NCBI GenBank assembly: GCA_036365455.1
Contig: JAWQUS010000003.1
Span: forward strand, 3,492,001 to 3,556,000
DNA length: 64,000 nt
Source of the DNA: Macrosoma leucophasiata
Taxonomy: Eukaryota > Arthropoda > Insecta > Lepidoptera > Hedylidae
Reading direction: 5' to 3'
The notes under the pieces are model-generated. The model had not been told where the DNA came from. It made no database searches and saw nothing but the letters and a program-made list of their open reading frames with translations. A program made the position numbers and the translations under genes. Numbering within the stretch: position 1 is the stretch's first letter; every line of letters starts with the position of its first letter. Positions 35,435-46,800 of this stretch are shown piece by piece.

Positions 35435-37392
35435 ACAATAACAATTCATTTACTTTAACAATTACTGCAAAACGTGTTGCAGCCGTATTTTTAAAAGTAT
35501 AATAATTATAATACAATTATGTAAAATTACTCAAAGCAAGAGCATCTATGAATTGGAAACCAAACAAGGAGTAACAGTGAATCTTTTTGTATGGAAACAC
35601 CGTATTAACGGTGCATATGTTCAAACGATGCGATGTCGGCAGCTAATTTATTACATAGACATATCGCGAAGCCTATCTAGTGTGGCCAGTGCGTTAATAG
35701 GGTAACCAGGGTTCTGAAGGAAATTTTGAACTTAAAAGAAAAATATAAGCGTTATGATTACTCTAAGGAAAACTACAGCAAAATTGGGTAAATTATAAAC
35801 AATAAGGTTCACTTTCAAACTCAAAATATTTTAAAATGTAGGAGGTATTGTTGGTAAAAACTTACATATGATATAAATTCTATAGAAATTTAAGTCCGTA
35901 AATGGCGATGGATAGACTAGATATATTTATGGTCAAGATTCGTTAGCTCTTCATTATACTTACACGTTAACCCTTGGCCCAAATATGGGACATCCGACTT
36001 CAGAGTTATCAATGGCCTACTACCACAAAGTATCTCCGGCAGATAAATCTCTTTATTCTACTAAGATTAAACTCGAGACTCTTTAATTAATAAAGCTATA
36101 AAAACGATAAACGCATTTTATTTCCATACCAGCGTTTTTACTGTTATTGATATAAAAATCCGTAATTTACGACACCTATTCGAATATAGTATGGTTGCCC
36201 TCGCTTTTTCTTATTTGTAACATACCTACAGCGAGTTCTTAACTAATTTTTATTATGTTAAATTTTATGGTCGGTAATATATAATAATAACTTGTATCGC
36301 TCAACGCCTTAGTAATACAAGACATAATATAATACCTTTATGTGAATGAAAGTATCGGTGTGAAAATAAGAAATGTTTGGATCTATACAAACAATGTTGA
36401 ATGAAAGAATTACGCATAATGTATACATAATACGGATGCAAAGGGCTCATATGGCCACAAGGGACCAGAACTGACCTACGTGATTTTTCGATCATGTAGA
36501 TCAGTCTTGGTCTCCCTTTGGTCTACAGCTTTACGCTTCATAAATAGCCACCACAACAACAATACAGTTCAGCAGTTTTAGTAGTCGCCTCAAAAACTAT
36601 AGTCGTTTTGGTGATATTCTAAACAGATTATAATTTCATATTTTCAATCTTTTTAAGAATTTCATGCATTAATTCTCATTAAATTTTTCAATACAATAAT
36701 GGAACTTATTGAAATATTGGCCACCCGAGTGCTTTACAAATGGTGTCTAAGAACCTATTATTGTGCTGGTTTGTAATACAATGGTCGAGTACTTTGATGA
36801 TACCGTTGATCGCATAAACGTTGAACCTTCGCGATTATAATGGTTTGAATGGGGTTCGCGACAAATGCCTTAAAGGTTTTATTACCTAACATTGTTTACA
36901 TTTAAAGTCTATCTTCGTGCCTGTATATTAAGAAAGTGGTAGATCGAGTGATCTAATTATATTTCTTGTAATTCATTAATTTTAGCTCCTTCATTAGACA
37001 CATTTTCAAAGAAGATGGATGCCACAATGTTATTCTTTTGCATTTGACATCTTTTATTTTTCAAGTTTTACCCTTACCTCCTGCTACTATGACGCCTTAA
37101 TTTTCAATTCTTTAGATTCAATGCTCTATAAATCGCTGTAATGTCTTTTGATATTTTTATACGATGACGCATATGAAGAAACAAGACGAAATAGTCTTCC
37201 GCTCATATAAAATAAATAGATATATCGGAAGACTGCTTCATTTAATAGCAATAAAAGGTCAGGGTACGCTTACAATAACTTGGTACAGTCTTTCCGGTGT
37301 CCCATAATTAATCAAATATGGCTTTTTATTTTTATTACCATCCCATTAGACGTCCATGTGTAGATTATAACAGACTTGTCCCTGATGATACA
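35435..37392. other. AT-rich DNA, nothing recognised
   Basis: No repeat landmarks or gene signals noticed; a short minus-strand open frame at 36301-36495 is unrecognised. Confidence 0.45.
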
Positions 37393-37710
37393 ATTTTTTT
37401 TTATCTAGATTATTTTTTGGGACTTTTATAATTAAATACATGTCAGTCCCATCGTATACCCACATATCTGGATTACCATTAAGTAGGAATAACAATTATT
37501 ATTACAGTCACTGTGCTTATACTGACTGACATGATGAAACAGCGCGTGCGCTGCATCCGATGTAGGATCGGCGAGCATTTGGTGAAACATTCCTTGATCA
37601 AGTCTGTTCAAATGGTAAGTCACTATAAGTGACTGTCTCTCACGCTGAAATCGTGTACACTCCATAAGTAGGTGGTGCAAATTTTCGACAACTCCACATG
37701 ATACAAAACT
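37393..37710 (-). pseudogene. Non-LTR retrotransposon ORF2 C-terminus (R1/Jockey-like), fragment
   Basis: The minus-strand frame from a stop at 37711-37713 down to a stop at 37432 reads 'SCGVVENLHHLLMECTRFQR' and later 'HALFHHVSQYKH'. The C-G-x-x-E-x-x-x-H-L-L-x-E-C pattern is the cysteine/histidine motif near the end of many LINE polyproteins of the R1 and Jockey groups, after the RNase H or spacer region. Only the last ~90 codons remain. An A-run on the minus strand (the T-run at plus ~37393-37402) fits a 3' tail. It makes no functional enzyme. Confidence 0.7.
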
Positions 37711-37850
37711 TTAAAATATGCAGTAACTGTTTATCTAAGCTTGGGTTGCAGCAAGATATTTGTCAAAGTTATTGTAACATTTCGTATCCTTGACTAACTT
37801 TAACAGATTTCTTTGTTAAACTTAGAGAAGGATGTGAAATGTTACAATAA

Positions 37851-38397
37851 AAACGTAACGTAACTTCACGCCTGTAATCCCCGAAGGGGTAGGCAGAGGT
37901 AAATGCATGCATTCACGCATAGGTACATGCAAACACCCACGATTCGCCGATTACGTTTTGGCCCATGTAACAGGTGGCGAGCCTGTTGCCATCTCCGGGC
38001 ACAAACTCCGAGGTACTGGGAATCTTCCAAAAAATGGAAAAATCCCAGAGATAAAGGATTTTTACTGGTGGTAGAGCTCCAGTGACGGAGCTCGCGGGCG
38101 TAGGCACCACCGCATTACCTGATTTACTTGCCGCTAAATGGTAGTGTTCAGCACTATCGTGTTCCGGTCAGGTGGTAATGTACGGCCCTGTAATTTCCGG
38201 CACAGAGGCATAACACCTTAGGCCTCAGGAGTGGTAACGCATTTGCATTTTGACCTTGGTCTTTGTGTGGGTGTCTATAGGCTGCAGTCATCACTTAACA
38301 TCAATGTAAACTGCATGCTTGTTTGCCACTTCATTACATAAAAAAAAAAAAATTAAACCGTTATCTCTGATAGCCCTCGACCCGGGAATCGAACACA
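37851..38397 (-). repeat. tRNA-derived SINE (family B), interrupted by another SINE
   Basis: The left part (37851 to about 38062) carries the family B tail and body: 'ttcacgcctgtaatccccga', 'tggcgagcctgttgccatct'. The right part (38353-38397) carries 'ccgttatctctgatag' and box B as 'cccgggaatcgaaca'. The tRNA-like 5' end beyond box B is missing. The 10-bp words 'gttacaataa' at 37841-37850 and 38398-38407 are its target-site duplication, made from the host foldback element's own arm. Confidence 0.88.
38064..38352 (+). repeat. Metulj-like SINE, full length, inserted in family B SINE
   Basis: It reads from 'actggtggtagagctccagt' through 'gttccggtcaggtggtaatg' and 'ttgcattttgaccttggtc' to 'gccacttcattacat' and a 13-base A-tail. 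This is the best copy for defining the element in its own orientation: about 289 bp with a defined start and an A-tail, as in SINEs. I cannot delimit a clear duplication because the target is T/A-rich. Confidence 0.9.
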
Positions 38398-38446
38398 GTT
38401 ACAATAACTTGAACTACAACTAATATCTTAGTGCAACCCAGGCTAA

Positions 38447-38951
38447 ATCCCCTCAAGATTTAACTATGTCTATGTCAATACCAAGAACAATATTCCACAA
38501 ATTTTTGCGTATGGTACGTGAAAACAGATGGCATAATTTCGAAACCGAGGTCGGGTCGTCAATGACACGGCTAATAAACATTGAGGAGGCTTGTTGCGAA
38601 CAAATTTATTAACAACAATATCGCCTTTTAACTGCTAGCGGTCCGTGAAAATGAAATAATGGACGAAAGCACGCATTGGCTACGCCGGGAACCTGAGGCG
38701 ATTCATAACAGTATATACTATGAAATGGCGCTTTAGCATATGATATTGTCGATTCTTACTGTTATTTTAACAGGTACGCTCTGCTTGACCTATCGGTAAG
38801 TCGCAATATTATTGTACAGGTATACAATTCATTATTGACATAAAACAAGAAATTTTGTACCTTAATATTTTTGTAGTTGATAAATCCGGAGAAAATTCTA
38901 AAATACATAATGAGCAAAAATATAAGAAGAGTAATAATCTGGGTGGTAATA
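38447..38951. other. Mixed-composition DNA, nothing recognised
   Basis: No gene or repeat signal that I can name. Confidence 0.4.
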
Positions 38952-39220
38952 CGTTTTATTGGCAAACAAGCATGCAGGTCACATTGATGTTAAGTGATGA
39001 CTGCAGCCTGTAGACACCCATACAATGACCAGAGGCAAAATGCAGATGCGTGGCCACTCCTGAGGCCTAGGTGTTATGCCTCTGTGCCGGAAATTACAGG
39101 GCCATACATTACCACCTGACCGTAACACGATAGTGCTGAACACTACCATTTAGCGGCAAGTATATTAGGTAATGCGGTGGTGCTTACGCCCGCGAGCTCC
39201 GTCACTGGAGCTCTACCACC
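38952..39220 (-). repeat. Metulj-like SINE, near full length
   Basis: All body landmarks are present, from 'ttggcaaacaagcatgcagg' to 'gagctctaccacc'. The tail side lacks the usual T-run ('cgttttattgg'), so the A-tail has been lost or shortened. Confidence 0.88.
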
Positions 39221-39479
39221 ACCTTGGTTTTGATATGTATGTTTGAATGAATACTTTATTACTCATTGTATCTAAATATTCAAAGAGAAATAAACAAGAG
39301 GTGTAGACAGACAATAATAATATGTCGTACTACGCCACTCTTCTGGTCAGATGGCAAATTTTGTAAGAACAAACACATGTGCATTAGGACTTCCGGATTT
39401 TTTATGTACCATCATAAACTATCATCTGGCTACTAACGCCAAAGATATCACAGAGTCTAATCTTTGTGTAAATATATTA

Positions 39480-39865
39480 TATGTTCAGTATAATCACCGA
39501 TATCTTCTTCAAAACCAACGCAAGTATAAAGTTAAATCGCTACGAAATAACTTTTTGAAAAAAGGCATGCTCCGATGTTTCGGGCATATAGAAAGAATGT
39601 CGAATGAGCGAATGACTAAACAGATATACAATGCGAATGTGGATGGTTGCAGAAGCCCAGGAAGACCAAGGCTGACCTACCATGACCAAATAGGTCGAGT
39701 TCTGTCTGATGGTGGGGTCAAAAGTCTTAGGAATCGGCGTGCATGTATGAAGAGAATGATGAAGGTAGACGAGGCACGAGAGGTTTGTCAGAACCGGGAT
39801 GTCTGGCGCTCTACACTCTCTGCCTACCCCGTTAGGGACCTGGCGTGAAGATACATATAAATAAC
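39480..39865 (+). pseudogene. Non-LTR retrotransposon (LINE family 2) C-terminal fragment
   Basis: A frame ending with TGA at 39846-39848 reads 'KKGMLRCFGHIERMSNERMT', 'SPGRPRLTYHDQI', 'NRRACMKRMMKVDEAREVC' and 'WRSTLSAYPVRDLA'. The 'GH.ERM...R..KQIY...GR.GRPR' pattern is typical of the region after reverse transcriptase in RTE-like LINEs. The LINE-like part starts near 39480-39550; the frame is open back to an ATG at 39351, but those residues are not recognisable. The 3' end ('ggacctggcgtgaagatac') matches the copy at 3.1 kb and resembles the family B SINE tail. It is 5'-truncated, with no polymerase domain left. Confidence 0.82.
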
Positions 39866-42259
39866 TTTTTAATGAACACAAAAGAGATTCGAGACTTTAC
39901 TAGTCTTTATTTTAATAGTATTGGATAGTATTGGATAAGTAAACTACTAAGTGCAAAATTAATTTCACTTTATTAGTGTAGATTTGGATAATTTGGGGTT
40001 TCGAATACTTGAGCTCAAAGTTATTTACAGACTTGAAAAGAGAAATTACTATTACACATCAAAAAAAATTACATCCATTCTAAAAAATCTCGTGCAACTC
40101 GAATCTCTGAAACTGAGGGATAATGGATAGCCTTGACAGCCTCCATCCATAATTCTGACGATTTGGAAAAATGGTGAATTCAAGACGGTTTTTTGAAAAT
40201 TATGAAAGGCTGCCTTAAGTATGCCCTCATATAGACAGTTTAGATTTGGTGGAGATACCTCGTATGGGAGTTACATTATACCCTGTTCAGTGAACAGGAA
40301 CAGGAACCTTGAAAGAGGCGTGTGGTGCTCTTATTTCATTTCATTTCATTTTCTTAGTGTATTTTTGAGTTGTATTTAATAAAGTTGGTGGCATTTTGTT
40401 TAATATAGGCTTATTAAAGTGCCCGTGTATAGTGAAATAGAATAATAGTGCGAAAACTCGTCCTTTCGGGTTGCTTCCAAAACTACATTGTAAATGGTCT
40501 GGTAAAGTAGCTATCACTTTAATCGAATCATTGACAGTGACTGACTGACGGACTGATAAATTGACCGACTGACTCTGACTTTTACGCTGCATGACGAATA
40601 CGAAATATCGTTTTACTTGACACTGGCAATATGCGTAATAACGATGCCATAATATTAATTAAAAAAAAAAACATACAGGGATATAACAAGAGATTGAAGC
40701 TGCCAACATTAATGTTCTTAGGTCGTTCAATAACACATAATTCAAAACGAACACATATTGAATACACGATCGTCCTCAATACTGCACAATGTACAAGCGT
40801 TCACTGATTCTTGATTATGTTTTCTCATTATTCATTTTGGGTGTAAGATGACGTTACATGACAGTTAATTGTGTCCACTAGTGATTACAAATAGTGTTAA
40901 TTTCCGTCTATTATGATAAAATTGTTACAAATCATGAAAAAGATCTGGATGAAGATGTGAAAATAAAAGTTCAACGACAGGTACCCTTCAAACCTGTTTT
41001 ACAATTGAACGTGGTTTGAGACATGACAAAATAATTGTAGTGCTAGCAAACTTGTATTCGCTCTAGCTTATGAACTAAAATGTATTTCTTTATAGACTTC
41101 CAATACTTAAAAAACATTTCAACGATATTCTAATGTTGTAATATCAGTTGGAACTTAGTTTATTTCCTTAGACAGATTAAATATTCTGGTATAGTCTATT
41201 TGTTCAAAACCACTACACTAAATATGACTTGACGATAGGTATCCAGAGTTAATGAAAACTTGCATAACAGTTTGCATGACCGGGTATCCATGCCTTCCTG
41301 TTTAGGATAAAAAAACCCCACAAGTAAGGTCTCTGACGGTTGGAATTGGATTTATAAATAATCTTTAATGTTCGCTCCATACTCTGCAGAAGAAGGCGCT
41401 CTTTAAAGTTGACGTGTCCAGAGTTAAATTTTCAAAACAATTATTTTACACTTTTATATTTATAAGTACGTTAAATTTACATAAAGAAACTCTAGAAATG
41501 TTGATATATTCTTAATGAAGAAAATATTCCGTACAGTTATGATGTAGTAATTTCAATCCATTCGCAAATGAACTTTGGAATACCTTTCTATTAAGATTGC
41601 GCACATTATAAGATGGTTATCAAAAGTATTATACCCATCAACACAAATGGTTATTCAATATCAATCAAGTGTTAATTGTTTCACCGAGAACCGAACCTGT
41701 TTCAATTAGTGTCAGCCCGAAACAAAAGTACACGCATTATTTTATTTGGGTGCTTTTTTTTACTCCTTTTTTATACCATTAACAGGTAGTATGGGACCAG
41801 TTGGCCGCTTTGAAATTTGGAGCTTCTCAAACATTTGGAAAAGACGTTCGAGTCTTTGTGATATTTGTATTTAAGGAATAAATAGAGGTTTTTGGTACGT
41901 ATGTAGGTATACGAGCTTGGTATTTTTAGAGAAAAAAACTTAGAACGCGTATGAAAGTATTTTATAATTGATAAAAAGATAGTTGATTGTTGTGATGTTA
42001 TTTTGCTGGCTCCATTTCTAGAAACTAGGAATTATCTCAATAACAATTTTAAACGAAACACAAGACATAATTATTATGATTCAAAATAATGATAATTCCT
42101 TGTTCTTGTAATACAACAATACAATTCTAGATAACATGCAAGAAACAGGCCCAATACAATATTGTCATGTCATCCCATCTCGCTAAATAAAGAACGTATT
42201 CTCTACACGAATTCTCCCACAAATAAACGTTTTTTAAACAGCTTTCGAGCATAACAAAA
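39866..42259. other. AT-rich DNA, nothing recognised
   Basis: A (catttcattt)n-like tract lies at about 40333-40352. No gene or repeat landmark is named. Confidence 0.45.
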
Positions 42260-42440
42260 CGTGGGATTCAAACCCCGGGGCGAATGGTTGAGCAGCGCTG
42301 GTGTGATAGCATAAAAACTTGCCCTCGTCGGTAGTAAAGGGAATAATGTCCTATCATCCATCTCACTCGCGCTGTGCAAGAGTGAAAGAGACCTTGTTGA
42401 TTTCCTACACCCACAGGATACCTCCTGCCGCTCGGAGATA
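42260..42440 (-). repeat. Possible tRNA-derived SINE head and unknown GC-rich segment
   Basis: On the minus strand 'ccccggggtttgaatcccac' is a B-box-like word. A GC-richer stretch to the right ends near 'ctgccgctcggagatag'. No A-tail or duplication was found, so the call is weak. Confidence 0.35.
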
Positions 42441-42815
42441 GTCTTGTTTCAATTAGCAGTGCTATAGTCGAACAAGTGAGTTACTATGTTAATAACACCA
42501 AATTACATGACATTTGAGAGCAATTTAAAGATGAGAAGAAAAAATATTTTATTGTTGTTAATGATCATGTAATAAGCACTGTGATGTAATCAACCTGAAA
42601 AGTGTGTCTAAGATAATTTTATCTTATTAGAGCCACGAAACAAGTACATTTATCCAAACAAATAATAATTTTCCAAAACGAAAAGGAAAAAAGTTTTATT
42701 CAATTGATGATGATGTAATAACAGATGTCCAAGATTAAAGTTATATGGAAATATTGACAAAATCAGGCATTTTTGGAGATATGTTTAACTAACCACGTAT
42801 AATTTTTTAACCGAG

Positions 42816-43470
42816 TTCAAAAAACGAGAAGGTTCTCAATTCGGCCGGTATTTTTTTTTTTTATGTATGTACGCGATTTTCGCCGAGATTTGTTGACCGA
42901 TTTACGTAATTCTGATGATGTTTGATGCGGAATAGTTTCGAATTGGTCCCATATAAATTTGATTCAGATAGGCCCATCAGTTTTTATTTTATGAGCATTT
43001 TTATACTTACTTTCACCTCACACTAAAGGAATAAGAATAGATGGCGAGTTGTCATACAGTGCGTTGAATCCACTGACGTAGACCTAATGCGCATGACAAC
43101 AAGATGACACAAGTGACAATGACACATTTACTCATCGACGACACAACACAAGTTAATTACTCCTTCGTGGATAAATTTTTTTCATTGATTTCGTATAGTC
43201 GTGTAATAATTTTGTATCGACACACCTAAACAATTTAAATAAGGTATTTAATTGTCACGAAGCTAAAAGAGTCAGATTTTACAAATTTAACAGATGTGAA
43301 CATTAATCTAATTGGCAATGCAGCAATAAACTATAAAGTATTAAATAAATATAACTACGTTAAGAAAAACCGACTTCAAAACTGAAAAGTGAAAAAGAAT
43401 AAATATTTTATTGTAATTATAGACTACCTATTATTTATATGTAGGTTTGAAGTCGGTGCCAAGCCAAAAT
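42816..43470 (+). repeat. Dispersed lepidopteran repeat ('ctcaattcggccggt' type)
   Basis: 'gagaaggttctcaattcggc' followed by 'cggtat', a T-run and 'atgtatgtacgcgattttcg' is a signature frequent in moth genomes. The sequence continues to 'aaaaaccgacttcaaaactg' and 'ggtttgaagtcggtgccaag', also a known pairing. The right end forms the left arm of the foldback described next. Confidence 0.55.
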
Positions 43471-43804
43471 CACTAAAGTAGGCATTTCATTGTATTAAAA
43501 CGTAACTTCACGCCTGTAATCCTCGGGGATTAATAATACCTCTGCCTACACCTCCGAATAAATTCAAGCATACATGCAAACACTTACGATTCGCAGGTGA
43601 CGTTTTGTTCAGTGTATTAATTTGCTCGTATTCATATTTAAGTGATTAAAATACAATTATTTATTTAAGGCTTGGCACCGACTTCAAACCTATTAGTAAA
43701 TAGCACCTATAAATAATAGGTAGTCTATAATTACAATAAAATCTTAAATATTTTTTTTACTTTTCAGTTTTGAAGTCGGTTTTTCTTAACGTAGTTATAT
43801 TTAT
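43344..43804. repeat. Long inverted repeat (arms ~120-135 bp) with SINE in the loop
   Basis: The left arm (43344-43465) and right arm (43670-43804) are reverse complements over almost their full length: 'aataaatataactacgttaa' against 'ttaacgtagttatatttatt', 'aaaccgacttcaaaactgaa' against 'cagttttgaagtcggttttt', and 'gaagtcggtgccaagcc' against 'ggcttggcaccgacttc'. The right arm has an extra 'aaatagcacctat'-like insert and a longer T-run. The loop holds a family B SINE fragment. Confidence 0.85.
43499..43612 (-). repeat. Family B SINE 3' fragment in the foldback loop
   Basis: 'aacgtaacttcacgcctgta', 'acctctgcctac' and 'ttcaagcatacatgcaaaca' are the family B tail and 3' body. 'tgtattaa' at 43491-43498 and 43613-43620 is a probable 8-bp duplication, so the insertion was 5'-truncated on arrival. 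Confidence 0.75.
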
Positions 43805-46800
43805 TGTCTCCCAATACGAGTACATTAATCATGTCCATGTTAACGGAGTGAAAAAGATAATAATCATAAAAATCGGACAAAAACTTTTGCATCATTTACA
43901 CATACTCTGTCAGTTTAAAACCAGTGTAATGGAAGGTTTAAGCTTGGTAAAGCAAATTTAATTCTCGAATCTTGTATTTGAGCAATATCCTTATTACCTA
44001 TATTTTAAATCACTATAATTCCGTTCGATAATATGCTCATTGATAGTATCAATATTAAGAACACTTTCACCAATCCCATTAATGTGACAAGAACGTGCCC
44101 TGGTGGCAAATTTAAAATAGATTGGGTAATATTGTAATGTTAAGTAACTTGCATAATAATCATTCAGTGCAAAAAACTCTCAATGTGTGACGAAACACGT
44201 TCACTCACACCCGATGATAAATTACCTGTACTTACCGTATAATTTGCACTTTCAATATCAGAAAATGTCCCAAAATATATGGCACTTAAAATATGTCCAT
44301 GAACTTTACGAGTAATAATTATATTTAGACTTAAATTGTCCATTCCAATCAAATCAGCATTAAATATAGGTTTCACATGACTAAACGATTAGATTTTATT
44401 AATATGTTAATTGAGATAACGTCGAGGATATCAGGTTTCACACGAATATATGGAAAGATTTCTAAAACTAAAGCAAAATTTGTTTCAATGCAGAATGAAA
44501 TTGAAACTATAAATATTTTGTCCCTAAAACAATAAAGCTAGGCAAAGTTAAACACCTGTCGTATACCTCAGTGAATGACCCTAACGTATTCAGAACCCTT
44601 AAAACCGAGGGGACCGATACAGCTAAAAAAACATCATGATCGATCCTTTGTATAAAAAACCGTTGCGATATAATCAAACACAAAATGTGGAGTTATTTTG
44701 CAAACATTTTAGAGGTCAATACGTTTTAACTGAATTCTATTATCCTAGACTTTCACTAGAATTATAATTCTTTCCATGCAATTAAGTTTCTTGGTCATTA
44801 TGGAAATTAAATTGAGCTTTATGTATTTAAACATGCCAATTTGAAGCCTTTGACCGAATTTCGAGAGTTAAATTTTCGTTGAACCTTTTTTAAACATTCT
44901 CTGAAAGTTCATGCTGTGTGTTTATGTCGGTCCATCTGTTTGTCTGTATTACCATTTATAGCTCCGGTATCCTTTTTGTTGTCTTTGCAACTTCTCTCAG
45001 AACCGACACTTGAATCGCTCTGGTTCGATTTATCTGTTATTCTTTCTAAAACGGGATCACGAGCTCACCTGATTTTAAATCGTAATCCAATGAAATACAA
45101 TTCAAATTAGCTTGAAAGATTTTATGGGTGATAACAAAAGTGTTTCATTGTGAGTGCATGCTTAGGTTCGTTGCACTTCGATACGCTAATTTCACGAGCA
45201 AACTATGAATGATCGCAGGTGGGTGTTGGCTTTCGTGATTTCTTGTGTTAATTGAAGTCATAGCTTTCTTGTTCCCATAATAATCCCCTTACATTAACCG
45301 GTTTGTGCATGAAACGGTTATGTTAACTTTTTTTACGGCAAACTGATCAATTTTATAAACAGTTTTTATTTTATATTGGCGTGTGGCAAACTATTTGGTA
45401 GATGTCTTGGAGCACGCACACATTTTTATTTGTCTGCTAATTTTAGCGTCATGCAAACTACTGGTTTTCAGAGCAGCTTGTCAGGTTTGGTTTAATCCCA
45501 TATTAAGTTGAGAAGTGGTTGAAATGGATCAAATAATGATAGTTTTTGAGAACATATTATCTTATATATCGTGGCTCCTTTGTTTCCAGCATCATACTTT
45601 TTGTGAAATAACCAGAGTCAATATTACGTAAACAAATTAGTACAATAACATTCCGAACTCGCTTCTATTTGTATTTGCTTAGGATCTACATTTAATGCAT
45701 TGATTTAACATGTTTTGATTTTGCTGCTGGAAGTACTTTCAGAGCTATTTTATTACGTTTTATTTTTAGTTTTGTAGGTAGGTGTAGGGACTCATCTAAT
45801 GTCGCATATCGATGTGATAGAGATCATTTTTTTTCCCACGGATTAAATTGGTGAGATTATATTTTATGATCACTTTTCACTATTTGAGAATAGTGTTAAG
45901 GATATCAACTTTGCAGCTACTCATATTTCTTGACATACTAATTCTAATTTTAATTACATTTTAATATATCCGGCTGCTGGTCAATAATGTGGCACCTAAG
46001 TTTAATTAATACCGTAAATTATACAAATCTCTAAGTTACTGAACATTAATGTATATTCTACTAAATATGTAACATGATAGAATGAGAATATAAAGGGATT
46101 GTAATTCAAAGGATATGATAAACAAGACAGCAGCCTTGTCCTGAATTGTAAGATTCAAATTACGAATTCACTCGGACAGCTTTTAGTTTGAAATTGAGGA
46201 AAACTTGAGTAATGCAATCATTTACGGCGAAAAACATACTTTAGATTAAACAGACCTTAATTGACATCCGAGATATAGAAACGTGTCCGAACTAAGAGCA
46301 TTGAAATAAGCCTCATAAATTATGATTTTATGAATATAACGTAGGTAAATATATAAGTAGTCGTAACGAACCACTTCACGTATGAAATTTCCCATAAAAA
46401 TACTAATAAAATTTAGTTACTTTTATAATTAATAATTAACGACTCTTAAATATAAAAGAATGACCATCTGATTTTAATCGACTCTAAACAAACAAATTTC
46501 ACTAATTGGGATTAATTTATATCCATAGTCCAATTAAGGCTTCACACATCCTCTTTGCGTTTTTTGTCGCATAAAATTATACTCGGTTTTGCTTATTCTT
46601 ATGTATCTTACAAGCGAATATTATCTGACCTACAAATTAACGTAATATTTTTTTTTATCCAATGACTTCCTTCCATTCGTAATATATTTCATATTATGAT
46701 CTTTAGGTTTTTTTTTATCAGCGTTTTATCTTCTAACCTAGTTTCTGTCAACAGTTTTCCTTTTATCGTGCCGCCTTTACAAAAAAAGTGAAACTTATTC

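Larger units (their letters stand above)
37739..38443. mobile_element. Foldback MITE-like element (family D) carrying two nested SINEs
   Basis: The ends 'gcttgggttgca' and 'tgcaacccaggc' are inverted, flanked by TAA at 37736-37738 and 38444-38446. The left arm continues 'agatatt...aagttattgtaac' and the right arm mirrors it ('gttacaataactt...aatatctt'). A central stem ('atccttgactaacttt' and 'aacttagagaaggat') matches the element at 10.3 kb. The right arm is split by a family B SINE, itself split by a Metulj-like SINE. Confidence 0.78.
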
